In this document: positions 24,240-32,858 of the stretch, in pieces
How positions within the stretch are numbered: position 1 is the first letter of the stretch
How the letters are laid out: every line of letters begins with the position of its first letter
Origin: Megalonaias nervosa
Taxonomy: Eukaryota; Mollusca; Bivalvia; Unionida; Unionidae
Direction: 5' to 3'
Assembly (NCBI GenBank): GCA_016617855.1
Contig: JAECUM010001154.1
Coordinates: forward strand, 78,443 to 142,442
Length of the DNA: 64,000 nucleotides
Program-made: the position numbers and the translations under genes
The notes under the pieces: model-generated
The model's input: the letters and a program-made list of their open reading frames with translations, nothing else
What the model was told of the DNA's origin: nothing
Databases searched by the model: none

Positions 24240-25165
24240 CAGTAAGACGTTGCGGTTATTGTTTGATCATCTGCTTCCAGTAAAAATATTTCTTCAGCAT
24301 TTTTATTTAATACTATAGATACAACTCCAGAGAAAGCATCGGTTGAATAACGCCACGGAAATGTTGTAGTATAAATTTTAAACTTTGCAGAGCTAAAGAT
24401 AGACAGTCTATACACACCAGTAACTTCTGCGGTATGTTTGATAGTGTTATTTTGCTGTGACCATGTTGCTAATCCTGATGCTACTGTGTACACGATATTT
24501 TTAATTTGTCCGTGTGGAATTTTAATTAGATTAGTTTTTTGAACAATATTAGGTATTCCACTAACAATATCGTTGAGTTTCATGTTAACGTCAGCTAGTT
24601 TTATGTCAACGGTTGGTTGTTCCCCAAAAAATTCTTTTAAAGGCTTGTTTATATTTCTACAAAAATTTAAGAACGTTTCTACGTGTCTAGAAAAAGTAGC
24701 ACTGAGTGTAGTCATTTCATTATTAATTGTTGTCAATAACGTCTTCACATCATCGACGTATTTCTTTGTTGCTGCGTCAAAATCTAATTCCGGTGTTCTA
24801 AGATTATTGATGCCATTATTGTTCATGTTGAGAAATGCACGCATTATACCTCCGTTGGCTAATACGTACTTTAATTCTTGATCGTCGATTTTTTTCGTTG
24901 CAGCATCATTATCTGCGGTTGGGTTTCCAAGGCTTATAATTTTATTTTGGTTCATGATAATGTTATCCGTGAACGAATCGCCAGCTTTTTTGACATAATC
25001 GTTGACTGACGTACCAGAATCTTGTATCTTACTTTGATTAGTGAAAGTAACAATATTATTAACAACCGCGGTAGGAATTCGCACAAGTACATCTGACAGT
25101 TGTACATTACTTGTCTTTAATCGTCCTTGTTTATCCTGGAAAACAACGACTTCATTTTGATCCAC
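24194..25165 (-). CDS. Phage tail-fibre-like attachment protein
   Basis: A 323-codon open frame on the minus strand stays open upstream to a TAG at about 25313 but has no in-frame ATG at its head, so the 5' end is probably altered by a frame change. Two copies of a tail-fibre-type motif occur, DNDAATKK (about residue 86) and DFDAATKKYVDD (about residue 128), each preceded by an N- and G-rich turn. Heptad-like hydrophobic spacing follows (TTINNEMTTLSATF). The last 100 residues look like a beta-rich globular head (GVYRLSIFSS, FSGVVSIVL, WWCLEF). The layout is stalk plus knob, as in phage and adenovirus fibres. The inferred role is receptor binding. It is divergent from the ATPase gene across a 200-bp AT-rich spacer. 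Confidence 0.65.
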   Translation of the reverse strand: MDQNEVVVFQDKQGRLKTSNVQLSDVLVRIPTAVVNNIVTFTNQSKIQDSGTSVNDYVKKAGDSFTDNIIMNQNKIISLGNPTADNDAATKKIDDQELKYVLANGGIMRAFLNMNNNGINNLRTPELDFDAATKKYVDDVKTLLTTINNEMTTLSATFSRHVETFLNFCRNINKPLKEFFGEQPTVDIKLADVNMKLNDIVSGIPNIVQKTNLIKIPHGQIKNIVYTVASGLATWSQQNNTIKHTAEVTGVYRLSIFSSAKFKIYTTTFPWRYSTDAFSGVVSIVLNKNAEEIFLLEADDQTITATSYWWCLEFVAQTPQIIT

Positions 25166-25369
25166 ACTTGTGACATTTAATAAATTATCAATCTCATTTC
25201 TTAGCTGATCAAGAGTTGCGTATCTCGATAAATCACCTTGCTGAGCTTCAGCCGACGAATCTATTAATAATGTTCCAAAAATTTTGTATTGTAGCTCATT
25301 ATACCTATCGTCCTACACAAAATTGTCAACAATAGTCGGTTTAATATAACATAAAATTATATAACAACA
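25166..25369. promoter_or_regulatory. Putative divergent promoter between fibre-like and ATPase genes
   Basis: An AT-rich spacer separates two divergently read genes. Close to the ATPase ATG (25370) lies TAACATAAAATTATATAAC, which has TATA-like cores. Part of the spacer is still open in the fibre frame. No experimental support; the call is from layout and composition. Confidence 0.35.
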
Positions 25370-26027
25370 ATGGCAAAGATATTAAATTTTGATTCCGAAC
25401 GATTAATTCATCATAAACATAACAATGAACTTCCAGATTGTCATTATCTTATTGTCGGTCGCACAGGATCGGGTAAAACAAATTTGCTATTAAACCTTTT
25501 GCTCAACAATAACTTCAACTATGATAAGGTGTATATTTACACAATTAATCCCCAACAGGACAAATACGAATTACTGAGCGAGTACAACGATAAACTTCGT
25601 GATGAACTTAGCGCTGGCGATGATAAGACAACCAGAAGAACTAATTCCAGTTAACGAACTTGATTCGTATGAACATAAAATAATTGTATTTGACGATATT
25701 CCGTTAAACAATGAGGAGATGAACAAGATTAGATCTTATTTTTCATTATCGCGTAATAAAAGATGTAATTCTGTTTATCTCGCCCAAGGTTTTTATAACG
25801 TCGATAGATTTATCAGACGAAATACTGGTTGTTTCATATTATTTCCCGGACTGGATAATGTTGATGTTAGAAATATTGCAAACGAGCAATGAGGTGATGT
25901 AACGAGAGATAAGTTCATCGAATTATATCATCAAGCAACCAAAGACAAATACAATTTCTTTTTATTTGATAAGCTGGCGCGTGATCCGGCCAGGATGTTT
26001 CGTTGTTGCCTCGACATGTTTCTATAA
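25370..26027 (+). pseudogene. Packaging ATPase (FtsK/HerA, A32-like), two lesions
   Basis: The gene starts with ATG at 25370. Walker A is GRTGSGKT at residues 30-37 and Walker B is IIVFDDI at about 25680-25700. A block with YLAQGFYN, fitting the sensor region, follows. Polintons and adenovirus-like or virophage-like viruses use this ATPase to pump DNA into capsids. As read, the frame breaks at about 25600-25655, where one reading ends and the overlapping one begins. A TGA interrupts at 25890-25892, and the same frame then stays open to a TAA at 26025-26027. Both lesions are single-step, suggesting recent decay or sequence error. It lies first in the rightward structural block. Confidence 0.85.
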
Positions 26028-26044
26028 TCTAATTTTGTAAAGTG

Positions 26045-26055
26045 TATATAAAATA
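26045..26055 (+). promoter_or_regulatory. TATAAAATA box abutting the coiled-coil gene ATG
   Basis: TATATAAAATA ends directly before the ATG at 26056. The same box occurs before several other genes of the element (28302, 29734, 30152, 30989), which suggests a shared late-type promoter with a very short leader. Confidence 0.5.
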
Positions 26056-27117
26056 ATGGACGAGCATCAACAAAGAAGCGAATTGCTAAAGAAATTTATT
26101 GAAACTCAAGCAGCTTTTAAGAAAAAAGTGGAAGAAGCTCGGCATGGACAAGTTCAAGCAGAAGAAGAAACTGCTAAACTTTTCAAACTTGTTACTGAAG
26201 CAGTACTTGGCAAGCAACCAGAAATATCAACATTATCTGCAGAGGAGCTTGAAAAATTAAAAGAAAAAGGTTTGTTAGGTTTACTAGGAGAAAAATCGAA
26301 AGAAGAAAATAAAAAAATTGCAGAAGAACTTGTAAGACACATTGCTGATCCCGTTGCACGACAGGCCGAATTTGACATGCTAATGAACAATCCTCTTGCG
26401 CTTCAGCACGCTATTGCAAGATTGACTGTTAGTCCGGCCGAGTTAAAGAGGTTAATGGAAAAATTGTCGGAGCAAACTAAGGAATTGACTGAGAAACAAA
26501 AAATAATGACTGAAACCATTTTAATAGAAATGCCTACTGAAAAACAGATAATATTTTATAGAAAAAATGCACGTGTTAAAATATTAGATGAAGAATATAA
26601 CGAATTTATTAAAAAATATAATATCACTGATATTAATAATATTCAAACTTGGCCAGAAGAAAAATATAACAAATTATTGGAAAAATTAGGAGAAATTATA
26701 GAAGATGGTTCACGTTCTGATGAAGTAATTAAAAACAAAAAAAATGAAGAGAATTTGCTCAAATTATATGATTATATAAGAGAAGGAATTATTGCTAAAA
26801 ATTTTCTTAAAACAGCAGTACAGTACAGAACCAGAGAAGTAGAATATAATAAATCATGGCCCTTCAAAAGATTATTTAATAAGTATGACAATGAACGAGA
26901 TAAAACATTATCAGAGGAAACCACTGGACGTGGAGTTAAAGTGTTTACATCAAACGCAGAAATAGTCGATCGACTAATGTTGTTGATATCATCAAAAGAA
27001 GCTGGTAATGAAAGTGTAGAGATCGATAATGAAATTGTGGATATACTAGATCATCTAAGATCGAGCGGATTATTAACATCATCCGAGTATGAAATTTTAC
27101 ATAGCGATCTTATCTAA
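26056..27117 (+). CDS. Coiled-coil structural protein (PW-like), intact
   Basis: A complete 353-codon gene begins with ATG at 26056. The N-terminal 60 residues and residues 60-175 are strongly charged and helical, rich in E, K, Q and L, with heptad-like spacing. A middle helical region includes IIFYRKNARVK. A Trp-containing segment (NKSWPFKRLFNK) precedes a GRGVKVF turn and a C-terminal helical domain with VDRLMLLISS and DILDHLRSSG. Polintons commonly have a long coiled-coil protein between ATPase and capsid genes, called PW in some accounts; its exact role is not known to me and a scaffold or virion core role is inference. It is one of the few larger genes without a lesion. Base composition matches its neighbours. 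Confidence 0.7.
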   Translation: MDEHQQRSELLKKFIETQAAFKKKVEEARHGQVQAEEETAKLFKLVTEAVLGKQPEISTLSAEELEKLKEKGLLGLLGEKSKEENKKIAEELVRHIADPVARQAEFDMLMNNPLALQHAIARLTVSPAELKRLMEKLSEQTKELTEKQKIMTETILIEMPTEKQIIFYRKNARVKILDEEYNEFIKKYNITDINNIQTWPEEKYNKLLEKLGEIIEDGSRSDEVIKNKKNEENLLKLYDYIREGIIAKNFLKTAVQYRTREVEYNKSWPFKRLFNKYDNERDKTLSEETTGRGVKVFTSNAEIVDRLMLLISSKEAGNESVEIDNEIVDILDHLRSSGLLTSSEYEILHSDLI

Positions 27118-27130
27118 AATATTATTATAA

Positions 27131-27889
27131 ATGTCACTAACATCAACAACATTATTACTTGATTCCTCGCAGACAACAGGAAACAGCGCAAACTTTTTTG
27201 TTTATTACAATCCACCAATAGAACTTGATCTTGAAAAACAGTATGAGATTGGACTAATTTCTTGTACTTGTTGGAATTCTATGGCTAACGTGAAAACTGG
27301 TGTCAATGATGAGATTGCAATTATTTCAATAAGAGACACGCAATGGAAAACATTTAAAATTCCACAAGGAGCTTATAATATCACTGATCTAAACAAGACG
27401 ATAAAAGAACTTATGCAAAAAGAGAAGATAAAATCTGATAATTTCGAGTTAGCAGCGAATTATAACACGTTACGAGCTAGAATGACAATAAAAAATATGT
27501 CAGTTAGTTTTATATCACCAAGAAGTATCGCACCACTGATAGGATTTGATTATAAAGCGGATTATTTAAATCCTAATGAACCTATTGCGTATGACGGTGA
27601 ACTGCCGGTAAATATAACTGACGTAAATACAATATTAGTAAATTGCTCTATTGCTTCTGGATCTTACTCAGCCAAGGGTAGTAAAGGACAAACAATTTAC
27701 AGTTTCTCGCCAGATGTTCCACCAGGATCGATCATGCAAATTAATCCACGTCAGATTATCTATTGTCCGATTAATCTCTAAAATCAAATAACAAGTATAA
27801 CAATGCAATTAACAGATCAATCAGGTAGACAAATAGATCTCAACAACGAAATTGTCACATACTATTTATACTTACGCACTGTAGCATGA
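27131..27889 (+). pseudogene. Penton-like minor capsid protein (PX), one in-frame stop
   Basis: The gene begins with ATG at 27131, 13 bp after the coiled-coil gene. The first 216 codons run to TAA at 27779-27781; the same frame then stays open for 35 more codons, which have coding character and family-like wording (QLTDQSGRQIDL), to a TGA at 27887-27889. Motifs include an N-terminal block with YNPPIELDLEKQYEIGL, IPQGAYNI, APLIGFDY and PPGSIMQINPRQIIY. These fit the single-jelly-roll protein that caps the fivefold vertices. The early stop would remove the final strands. Stop readthrough cannot be excluded, but a fresh nonsense mutation is simpler. Confidence 0.75.
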
Positions 27890-27922
27890 TCAATTTTGTG
27901 AGCTTATATTTTATAGACAAAG

Positions 27923-28289
27923 ATGAGACAAAAAATAAGTTTATAGAAGAAAAATCGTAGGTGGAATTTTTGGAAACATATTTACTAAAATTATAGAAAA
28001 TATACCAGGAATTGCTCGTAAAGTAGCACCAATTGCACTTGACGCAGGTAAAGCTTTTGCGACGGGTGCAGCTTCTTCAGCAGGCACTTTAATAGGACAA
28101 AAGATCGCTGATAAGATTAGAGGACCTTCCACATCAGAAATAAAACTAGCAATATCAGATATTGCGCCAACAGCAGAAACAAAACGAGCTATGATAGCTA
28201 CAACAAAAAAATTATTATCACCACGTGGTGAAGAAATAGTACGCAAACTTGTAAAGAAAACAAAGCCGATGACTCCTGCTGCTTTTTAA
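27923..28289 (+). pseudogene. Small basic Gly/Ala-rich protein, frameshifted near its start
   Basis: The only good ATG (27923) opens a frame that stops after seven codons. A different frame, open from about 27946 to TAA at 28287-28289, encodes roughly 113 residues with GGIFGNIFTK, an Ala- and Gly-rich middle (GKAFATGAASSAG) and a Lys-rich C-terminus (VRKLVKKTK). A one-step frame change near 27935-27945 explains both. Polinton structural blocks often hold such small amphipathic basic proteins, comparable in style to adenovirus pVI or core proteins; homology is not shown. It lies between penton-like and major capsid genes. Confidence 0.5.
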
Positions 28290-28301
28290 TTTGTGTAACG
28301 A

Positions 28302-28313
28302 TTATAAAATAAA
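28302..28313 (+). promoter_or_regulatory. TATAAAATA box before the major capsid gene
   Basis: TTATAAAATAAA ends directly at the ATG at 28314, preceded by TGTGTAACG. The same TGTGTAAC plus TATAAAAT pair precedes the gene at 30163. Confidence 0.5.
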
Positions 28314-29721
28314 ATGTCAGCTAAAAATTATCTCGATCTTGCTGAAGAATATGATACTGACGATGCTGTGACGGAGTTCGAATACGTCGAGTATTTGGAT
28401 GAAAACTCGAACGAACCAAATAAAACTGGTGTTAGAACTTTTAACACAAGAGATGAGGATACGTTTCTACTTCCACATAAGGCAGTGTTAGAAGTGCGTG
28501 GTCGAATATTAACTGCGGTAGGTGGTGATATTGCAGCTGATGTAGAAATTGAGCTTGTCAATAACGGTTGGAGCTTATTTAAAAGTACACGATACCAACT
28601 GGCCAATCAAACCGTAGAAGATATTTCAATGCACTTGCCAATAGCGAGTACAATACTAAACATCGTTTCGTTTAGCGACGATTATTCCAGGTCAGTTGCC
28701 ACAAACATGATGTGGTTTAAAGATACCTCATTCGGGACAGCTGTTTCGAGCGAGTTTCGTACTGGCGCTGGTGTTCCTGCTGCAGATAACAATAATCTAA
28801 TCGCCAATCCCGCTGCTGATGATGCAGCCGCAATAGGTAATTCGATAAGATTAGCTGTTACAAATATACGACGACAGCAGTATAACGAGGGATTTGCCAA
28901 ACGAAAAGCATTTGCTGCAGAATCTAAACAAATAACGCTGATGCTTCCGTTAAGTACAATATTTGGATTTTGCCGTGAATATAACAAAGTTTTTCGCGGA
29001 ATAAAACATACGCTTATTTTAGATTGAGCTGATCGAAACGATTGTATAATGCATGCTGATGGGATGGCTGAAGGACAGTTTGCTATTACAAGATTAGCGC
29101 TGTGGATGCCACGAGTTGTCCCTTCTGTGGCTAAAACAATGGAACTCGAATCATTATTGACCGCTTATACAAAAAAGATACACTTCCAGAAAACAGGATT
29201 TATCAAACAGCGATTCCTAACACGACTGATTACACATGGCGTGTGACAACCACGCCCAGCGAACAACTACCTCGATATTTGTTCGTCGTATTTCAACGAC
29301 AGGCACGTCGTAATGATCAAGAAATGAACAACTCCGTATTTGATAACCTGATGTCAGACGAATATTTGTTAGAGTAAATTCTAAACAATATCCCGAACGT
29401 GCAATCGAATGCAAATTTGCTGACGATGAAACAAAAAAACATATCTCGACCGTATATGTATCTTATGGAAGCAATACAAAAATATCAAGACTCGGACAGT
29501 GGATCTCAAATATCGGTAGAAGAGTTTCGATCGCTATATCCCATCTTTTATTTCGACATATCAAAACATTCCGAACGAGTTATCAAATCAACTGCTGATA
29601 TTAAGGTCACCTGGACACTGGCGTACTGCCAGCCGAACAGTATAACGTATATGCACTAGTTGTCAGTGATAGATTCTTGACCATCGACGCGACTAAAGGA
29701 AGAATGACTGTACAAGTTTAA
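28314..29721 (+). pseudogene. Major capsid protein (double jelly roll, PY), several lesions
   Basis: The gene starts with ATG at 28314 and coding sequence continues to a TAA at 29719-29721, close to the usual length for the family (about 465 codons). The N-terminal 237 codons end at TGA (29025-29027), after which the frame stays open to about 29190. A frame change near 29190, another near 29350, a third near 29440 and a last one near 29615 move the coding between frames. Motifs: TFLLPHKAVLEVRG near residue 55, YSRSVATNMMWF near residue 125, YPIFYFDISKHSERV (about 29545-29590) and SDRFLTIDATKGRM at the end. This is the hexon-like shell protein. With at least five lesions it cannot work as read. 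Confidence 0.85.
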
Positions 29722-29733
29722 TCTAACAACGAA

Positions 29734-29743
29734 CTATAAAATA
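29734..29743 (+). promoter_or_regulatory. TATAAAATA box before the 131-codon gene
   Basis: ACTATAAAATA runs up to the ATG at 29744, repeating the pattern seen before the neighbouring structural genes. Confidence 0.5.
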
Positions 29744-30139
29744 ATGAAAACCAAGTACACAACTCGAGAAATATACCTAACGCCAGGTCAAGTTGAAAAA
29801 TTATCAGCATCTGTTGCTAAACGCCGATCTGTTTCTTTGATGATATCCCCAGCGACAGAAGTCGCTGAGACTTCGAATAAAACAGCGGTGAAAGTAATGC
29901 TAACGCAACAACAAATCGACAAACTTGATAAAGGAAAACCCTTTGTTCTTAAACTATCTGTTTCGCAAGTAACTGCAATGTCAAAACAAGGTGGATTTTT
30001 TGGACCAGCTCTTTCTGTGATAGCTAGCAAAATTTTGCCAGTGCTTGGTACACTTGGACTAGCAGCTGCGTCAGGGGCAGTATCTGGCGCAACGAAAAAA
30101 GCAGTTGAAGGTCGTGGAATCAAACAAATCTGTCGTTAG
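29744..30139 (+). CDS. Small virion-type protein with LTPGQ/LTQQQ repeats and glycine-rich tail
   Basis: A complete 131-codon gene starts with ATG at 29744. The N-terminal two-thirds repeats a short unit three times: LTPGQVEKL (about residue 11), LTQQQIDKL (about residue 53) and LSVSQVTAM (about residue 71). A Gly- and Ala-rich hydrophobic region (GGFFGPALS, LGTLGLAAASGAVSG) and a basic end (GRGIKQICR) follow. Small proteins of this design occur in Polinton and adintovirus structural blocks; a membrane-active or capsid-interior role is inference. No lesion is seen. Confidence 0.6.
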   Translation: MKTKYTTREIYLTPGQVEKLSASVAKRRSVSLMISPATEVAETSNKTAVKVMLTQQQIDKLDKGKPFVLKLSVSQVTAMSKQGGFFGPALSVIASKILPVLGTLGLAAASGAVSGATKKAVEGRGIKQICR

Positions 30140-30151
30140 TTTTGTGTAACA

Positions 30152-30162
30152 ATATAAAATAA
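30152..30162 (+). promoter_or_regulatory. TATAAAATA box before the 61-codon gene
   Basis: ATATAAAATAA lies directly before the ATG at 30163, preceded by TGTGTAACA as at the major capsid gene. Confidence 0.5.
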
Positions 30163-30348
30163 ATGCCACAACGAAAAACAAAATCGTCGAAAAAAAAGAA
30201 AACAACAAAAACAACAAAACGTCGAAGAACAACCAAAGGAGGAATTATTCCAATAGCTCCTCTGTTAGCGGGATTAGCGGGAAGTCTTCTTCCAAACCTA
30301 TTAGGAATCGGACGTGGAATGACTCTACCAGGGACCAGACGCTATTGA
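30163..30348 (+). CDS. Small basic core-like protein
   Basis: A complete 61-codon gene has a very basic N-terminal half of Lys, Arg and Thr (KSSKKKKTTKTTKRRRTTK) and a hydrophobic second half (GGIIPIAPLLAGLAGSLL) ending in RRY. The layout resembles adenovirus core peptides such as pX/mu in charge and size, so binding of packaged DNA is a reasonable inference; sequence homology is not shown. Its stop overlaps the first codon of the protease frame. Confidence 0.6.
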   Translation: MPQRKTKSSKKKKTTKTTKRRRTTKGGIIPIAPLLAGLAGSLLPNLLGIGRGMTLPGTRRY

Positions 30349-30764
30349 GCAATTTTGATATCATCGAAAAATTGAATGACGTTGTCGGATTTCGCGGAGT
30401 ATTTTCTAAGGACGAACTCGATGACGTACCAGCAGGTGGTTCGTGCGTCGTAAATATAGAAAACTTCAATGATGGCTCCGGCACTCACTGGGTTGCTGTC
30501 CATGATAATAATTATTTTGTTTCATTTGGACTTCCTCCGAGTGATCTTATAAAAAAATACATTTTTAAAAAATTTTAAAAAATAAATTATTCGTCTAATC
30601 AACTACAGCCGATTGGAACATCCGCTTGTGGTTATTATTGTATAATGTTTGTCCGACAGATGTCAAAAGATCCTGATCTTTTAAAGTTTATTTTACAGTT
30701 TGACAAGCAACCTTCTCACGCAAATGATGAGATAGCAATTAATTTTTGTAAAGCTTGCAATTAA
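30345..30764 (+). pseudogene. Adenain-like cysteine protease (PRO), one in-frame stop
   Basis: The frame opens at TTG 30345, overlapping the stop of the preceding gene; no ATG is found in this frame at the head, so translation could depend on termination-reinitiation or on a lost start. An N-terminal block with GFRGVFSKDEL and the catalytic His region GTHWVAVH (about 30480-30503) precede TAA at 30576-30578. The same frame continues for 61 codons with LQPIGTSACGYYC, carrying the presumed catalytic Gln and Cys (about 30603-30642), to TAA at 30762-30764. This enzyme matures capsid precursors in Polintons and adenoviruses. The stop lies between His and Cys and would abolish activity unless read through. 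Confidence 0.8.
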
Positions 30765-30789
30765 TTTTATCTAAACTTGTAAATATATA

Positions 30790-30973
30790 ATGTCAACATA
30801 CTGTCTCAAATGTAAAACCAAAACAGAAAATAAGGATGAGACGACGGAAAAAACAAAAAAATAACAGAATGATGTTAAAAAGTATTTGTGTTATTTGTGG
30901 TAGAAAGAAAAGTATGTTTTTGAAATCGACAACTGGAGCTGGGATAGATAAAGTTATTTTAGTAGACGATTAA
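30790..30973 (+). pseudogene. Small zinc-ribbon protein, one-base frameshift
   Basis: ATG at 30790 opens a frame with YCLKCKTKTE, the first Cys pair. The second pair, ICVICGRKKS, is in another frame at about 30885-30912. Total length is 184 bp, not a multiple of three, consistent with a single extra base, probably in the run of seven A near 30858. Short proteins with a YCxKCKxKT block and a distal CxxCG block are common in Polinton-like elements and large DNA viruses; the function is not known to me. It sits between protease and the phospholipase-integrase gene. Confidence 0.65.
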
Positions 30974-30988
30974 TCTTATGAAACATAA

Positions 30989-30997
30989 TAAAATAAA
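30989..30997 (+). promoter_or_regulatory. ATAAAATAAA box before the phospholipase-integrase gene
   Basis: TAAAATAAA abuts the ATG at 30998 and is a slightly weaker version of the box seen at the structural genes. Confidence 0.4.
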
Positions 30998-32331
30998 ATG
31001 AAATACAATTGTGATTGTGATAAAGATCTTTGTATCGAACAAGATAAAATCGTCACGTACTGTCAATCATGCAATCACCGTGAGGTAATTGGCAGCGGAA
31101 TTGACATTCACAAAATTATTGGCAAATTGCCAAAACCAAAAGGAGGCTGGACATTGCCAGGCCATAGGTATACTGGACCTTATAATCCTCTCGATAAACA
31201 ATTAGATGAAAATGATAATCCACTGCCAGGACAAGAGCCTTATAATGAAGTTGATGCAATAGCAATGCGCCACGATATCTGTTACCGGGACAACGAACAA
31301 GATAAGGCTGGTTGTGATAAAGTAATGTTAGATGAACTTCGTGATATGGAGCCGACAAAAATGCGAGAACGTTTTGATAGAAGGCTGGTACAGGGTTTTA
31401 TTGGAGCAAAATATAAATTAGGACTCGGAAAGGAATTATACGATGATCTCGCAACCGAACTACATAAACCTAAAAAAAAAAGTTTACGCGACGTAAAGTT
31501 GTCGCGAATGCCGTTGATGATATCTGGGCGATAGATTTGGTTGATGTGTTAAATCTAGCTCAGTCTAACGATAACAAAAAATACTTGTTTAACGTTATAG
31601 ATATTTGTAGCAAATATGCTTTTAGTGTTCCAGTTTTAAACAAGACAGGAACGTCGATAACTGATGCGTTAAAACAGATAATAACAAGTACTGAAAGAAA
31701 ACCGAATAAAACCTGGACTGATCATGGAGCGGAGTTTTTCAATTAAAAATTCGAGCAGTTTCTAGAACAAAATAACATTAAAAAATATGTTACAGGGAAC
31801 GAGGGAAAAATTGTCGTAGTTGAAAGATTCAATCGCACGCTAAACGAAAAATTACACAAGTATTTGACAGCTAAAAATACGAACAGGTATATCGATGATC
31901 TTCCGCAGATAGTTGACGAATATAATAACACGAAACATCGAACTATCAAAATGTCACCAAATGACGCAATTATAAATCCGATATTAGCAAATGAAAACAT
32001 GTACCGCAGACATAAATTTGAGGTGGGTGATCGGGTTCGGATTTCTTTGACTAAAAAAGCATTTGAAAAAGGATTTACTCCAAACTGGACTGAAGAAGTG
32101 GTTGTAGTTGATAAAGTACTTTTAACAATACCTGTAACATACGCGCTAAAAGATCTGGCAGGGGAACCGATAATTGGTAGTTTTTATGAACATGAACTTC
32201 AGAAAACTGAACAAGATGTTTTCGTTATCGAAAAAGTGATTAGGAGAAAAGGCAATAAAAGTTTAGTCAAGTGGCGTGGGTATAGCGATAAATTTAACAG
32301 TTGGATCCCAACCAAACAAATTATGAAATAA
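30998..32331 (+). pseudogene. Parvovirus-type phospholipase A2 domain joined to a chromodomain integrase, two lesions
   Basis: ATG at 30998 opens 178 codons. Residues 1-30 have a Cys-rich, zinc-finger-like start (CDCDKDLC and YCQSC). Residues 50-100 carry the phospholipase A2 signature: calcium loop YTGPYNPL (58-65) and catalytic HDICY (92-96). A KLGLGKELYDD to ELHKP linker follows. In a different frame, from a run of ten A at about 31472-31482, an rve integrase continues: WAIDLVDV (first Asp), WTDHGAEFF (second Asp), TAA at 31744-31746, then in the same frame VVVERFNRTL (Glu) and a C-terminal chromodomain (FVIEKVIRR, LVKWRGY) to 32331. Related animal proteins, as I know them, have this domain order, so one fused gene with a one-base loss is likely. 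The integrase inserts element DNA; the lipase domain may breach endosomal membrane, as in parvoviruses. Confidence 0.8.
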
Positions 32332-32822
32332 TGTTTTTGTAGATTTCCTCGTACTTACGTTTGACAGATTTACATTTTACTGGTCTACATAACGATATTA
32401 GATACTGCCTGCGATCGTCAGAGATCGTCATTAAATTAAAAATTTTGACAAATATGAAATCGAATTTTATATTTTCTGTCTGCCTGGAATTTTGATGTTT
32501 AAAAAGGGTTTGATAAGCTGCCAAAATATTTGTTGTTCAGCAACAGTAAAATTAAATTTTATTATTTTTTTGGCAATGTGATACTTAACATTATATCTTC
32601 CAGTTGTTGGTCTGCTGTAATTTGTTCTGTCAGCGACGGCGACTATCTCATCATCATCGTCAGATTCGTTGTTGTATAAAATATCATCTTCGTATAACTA
32701 GCAGATTTGTCTATTATATCGCTGGTGATAGTAATATTGTCTGCGATTGTGTTGTTGGTGATTGTATCACCTGCGATTGTATCTTCCGCATATATTTCAG
32801 CGAGTCTTTCCATCAGGTTCAT
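32321..32822 (-). pseudogene. Unknown Polinton protein with Thr/Ile repeat N-terminus, two frameshifts
   Basis: Read leftward from ATG at 32822 (alternative ATG 32813), the frame begins MERLAEIYAED and has a Thr-, Ile- and Asn-rich repeat (DTITNNTIADN). An acidic block (ESDDDDEIV) and a conserved-looking block (TNYSRPTTGRYNV, FTVAEQQIFWQLI) lie in a second frame after about 32690. The C-terminal part (ISDDRRQYLISLC) is in a third frame open at 32321-32524. I do not recognise the family. It overlaps the integrase 3' end by 11 bp, tail to tail. Its opposite orientation to the structural block fits an early or replicative gene set, which is inference. Confidence 0.5.
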
Positions 32823-32858
32823 ATTATAATATACTTTTATCTAATTTGTTGTTAAAAG

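Noticed and set aside
26154..26390. Ser-rich minus-strand ORF inside the coiled-coil gene
   Set aside because: It is a shadow of the Glu/Lys-rich plus-strand gene. Similar shadows occur at 27941-28246, 28328-28606, 28682-28987 and 29788-30123.
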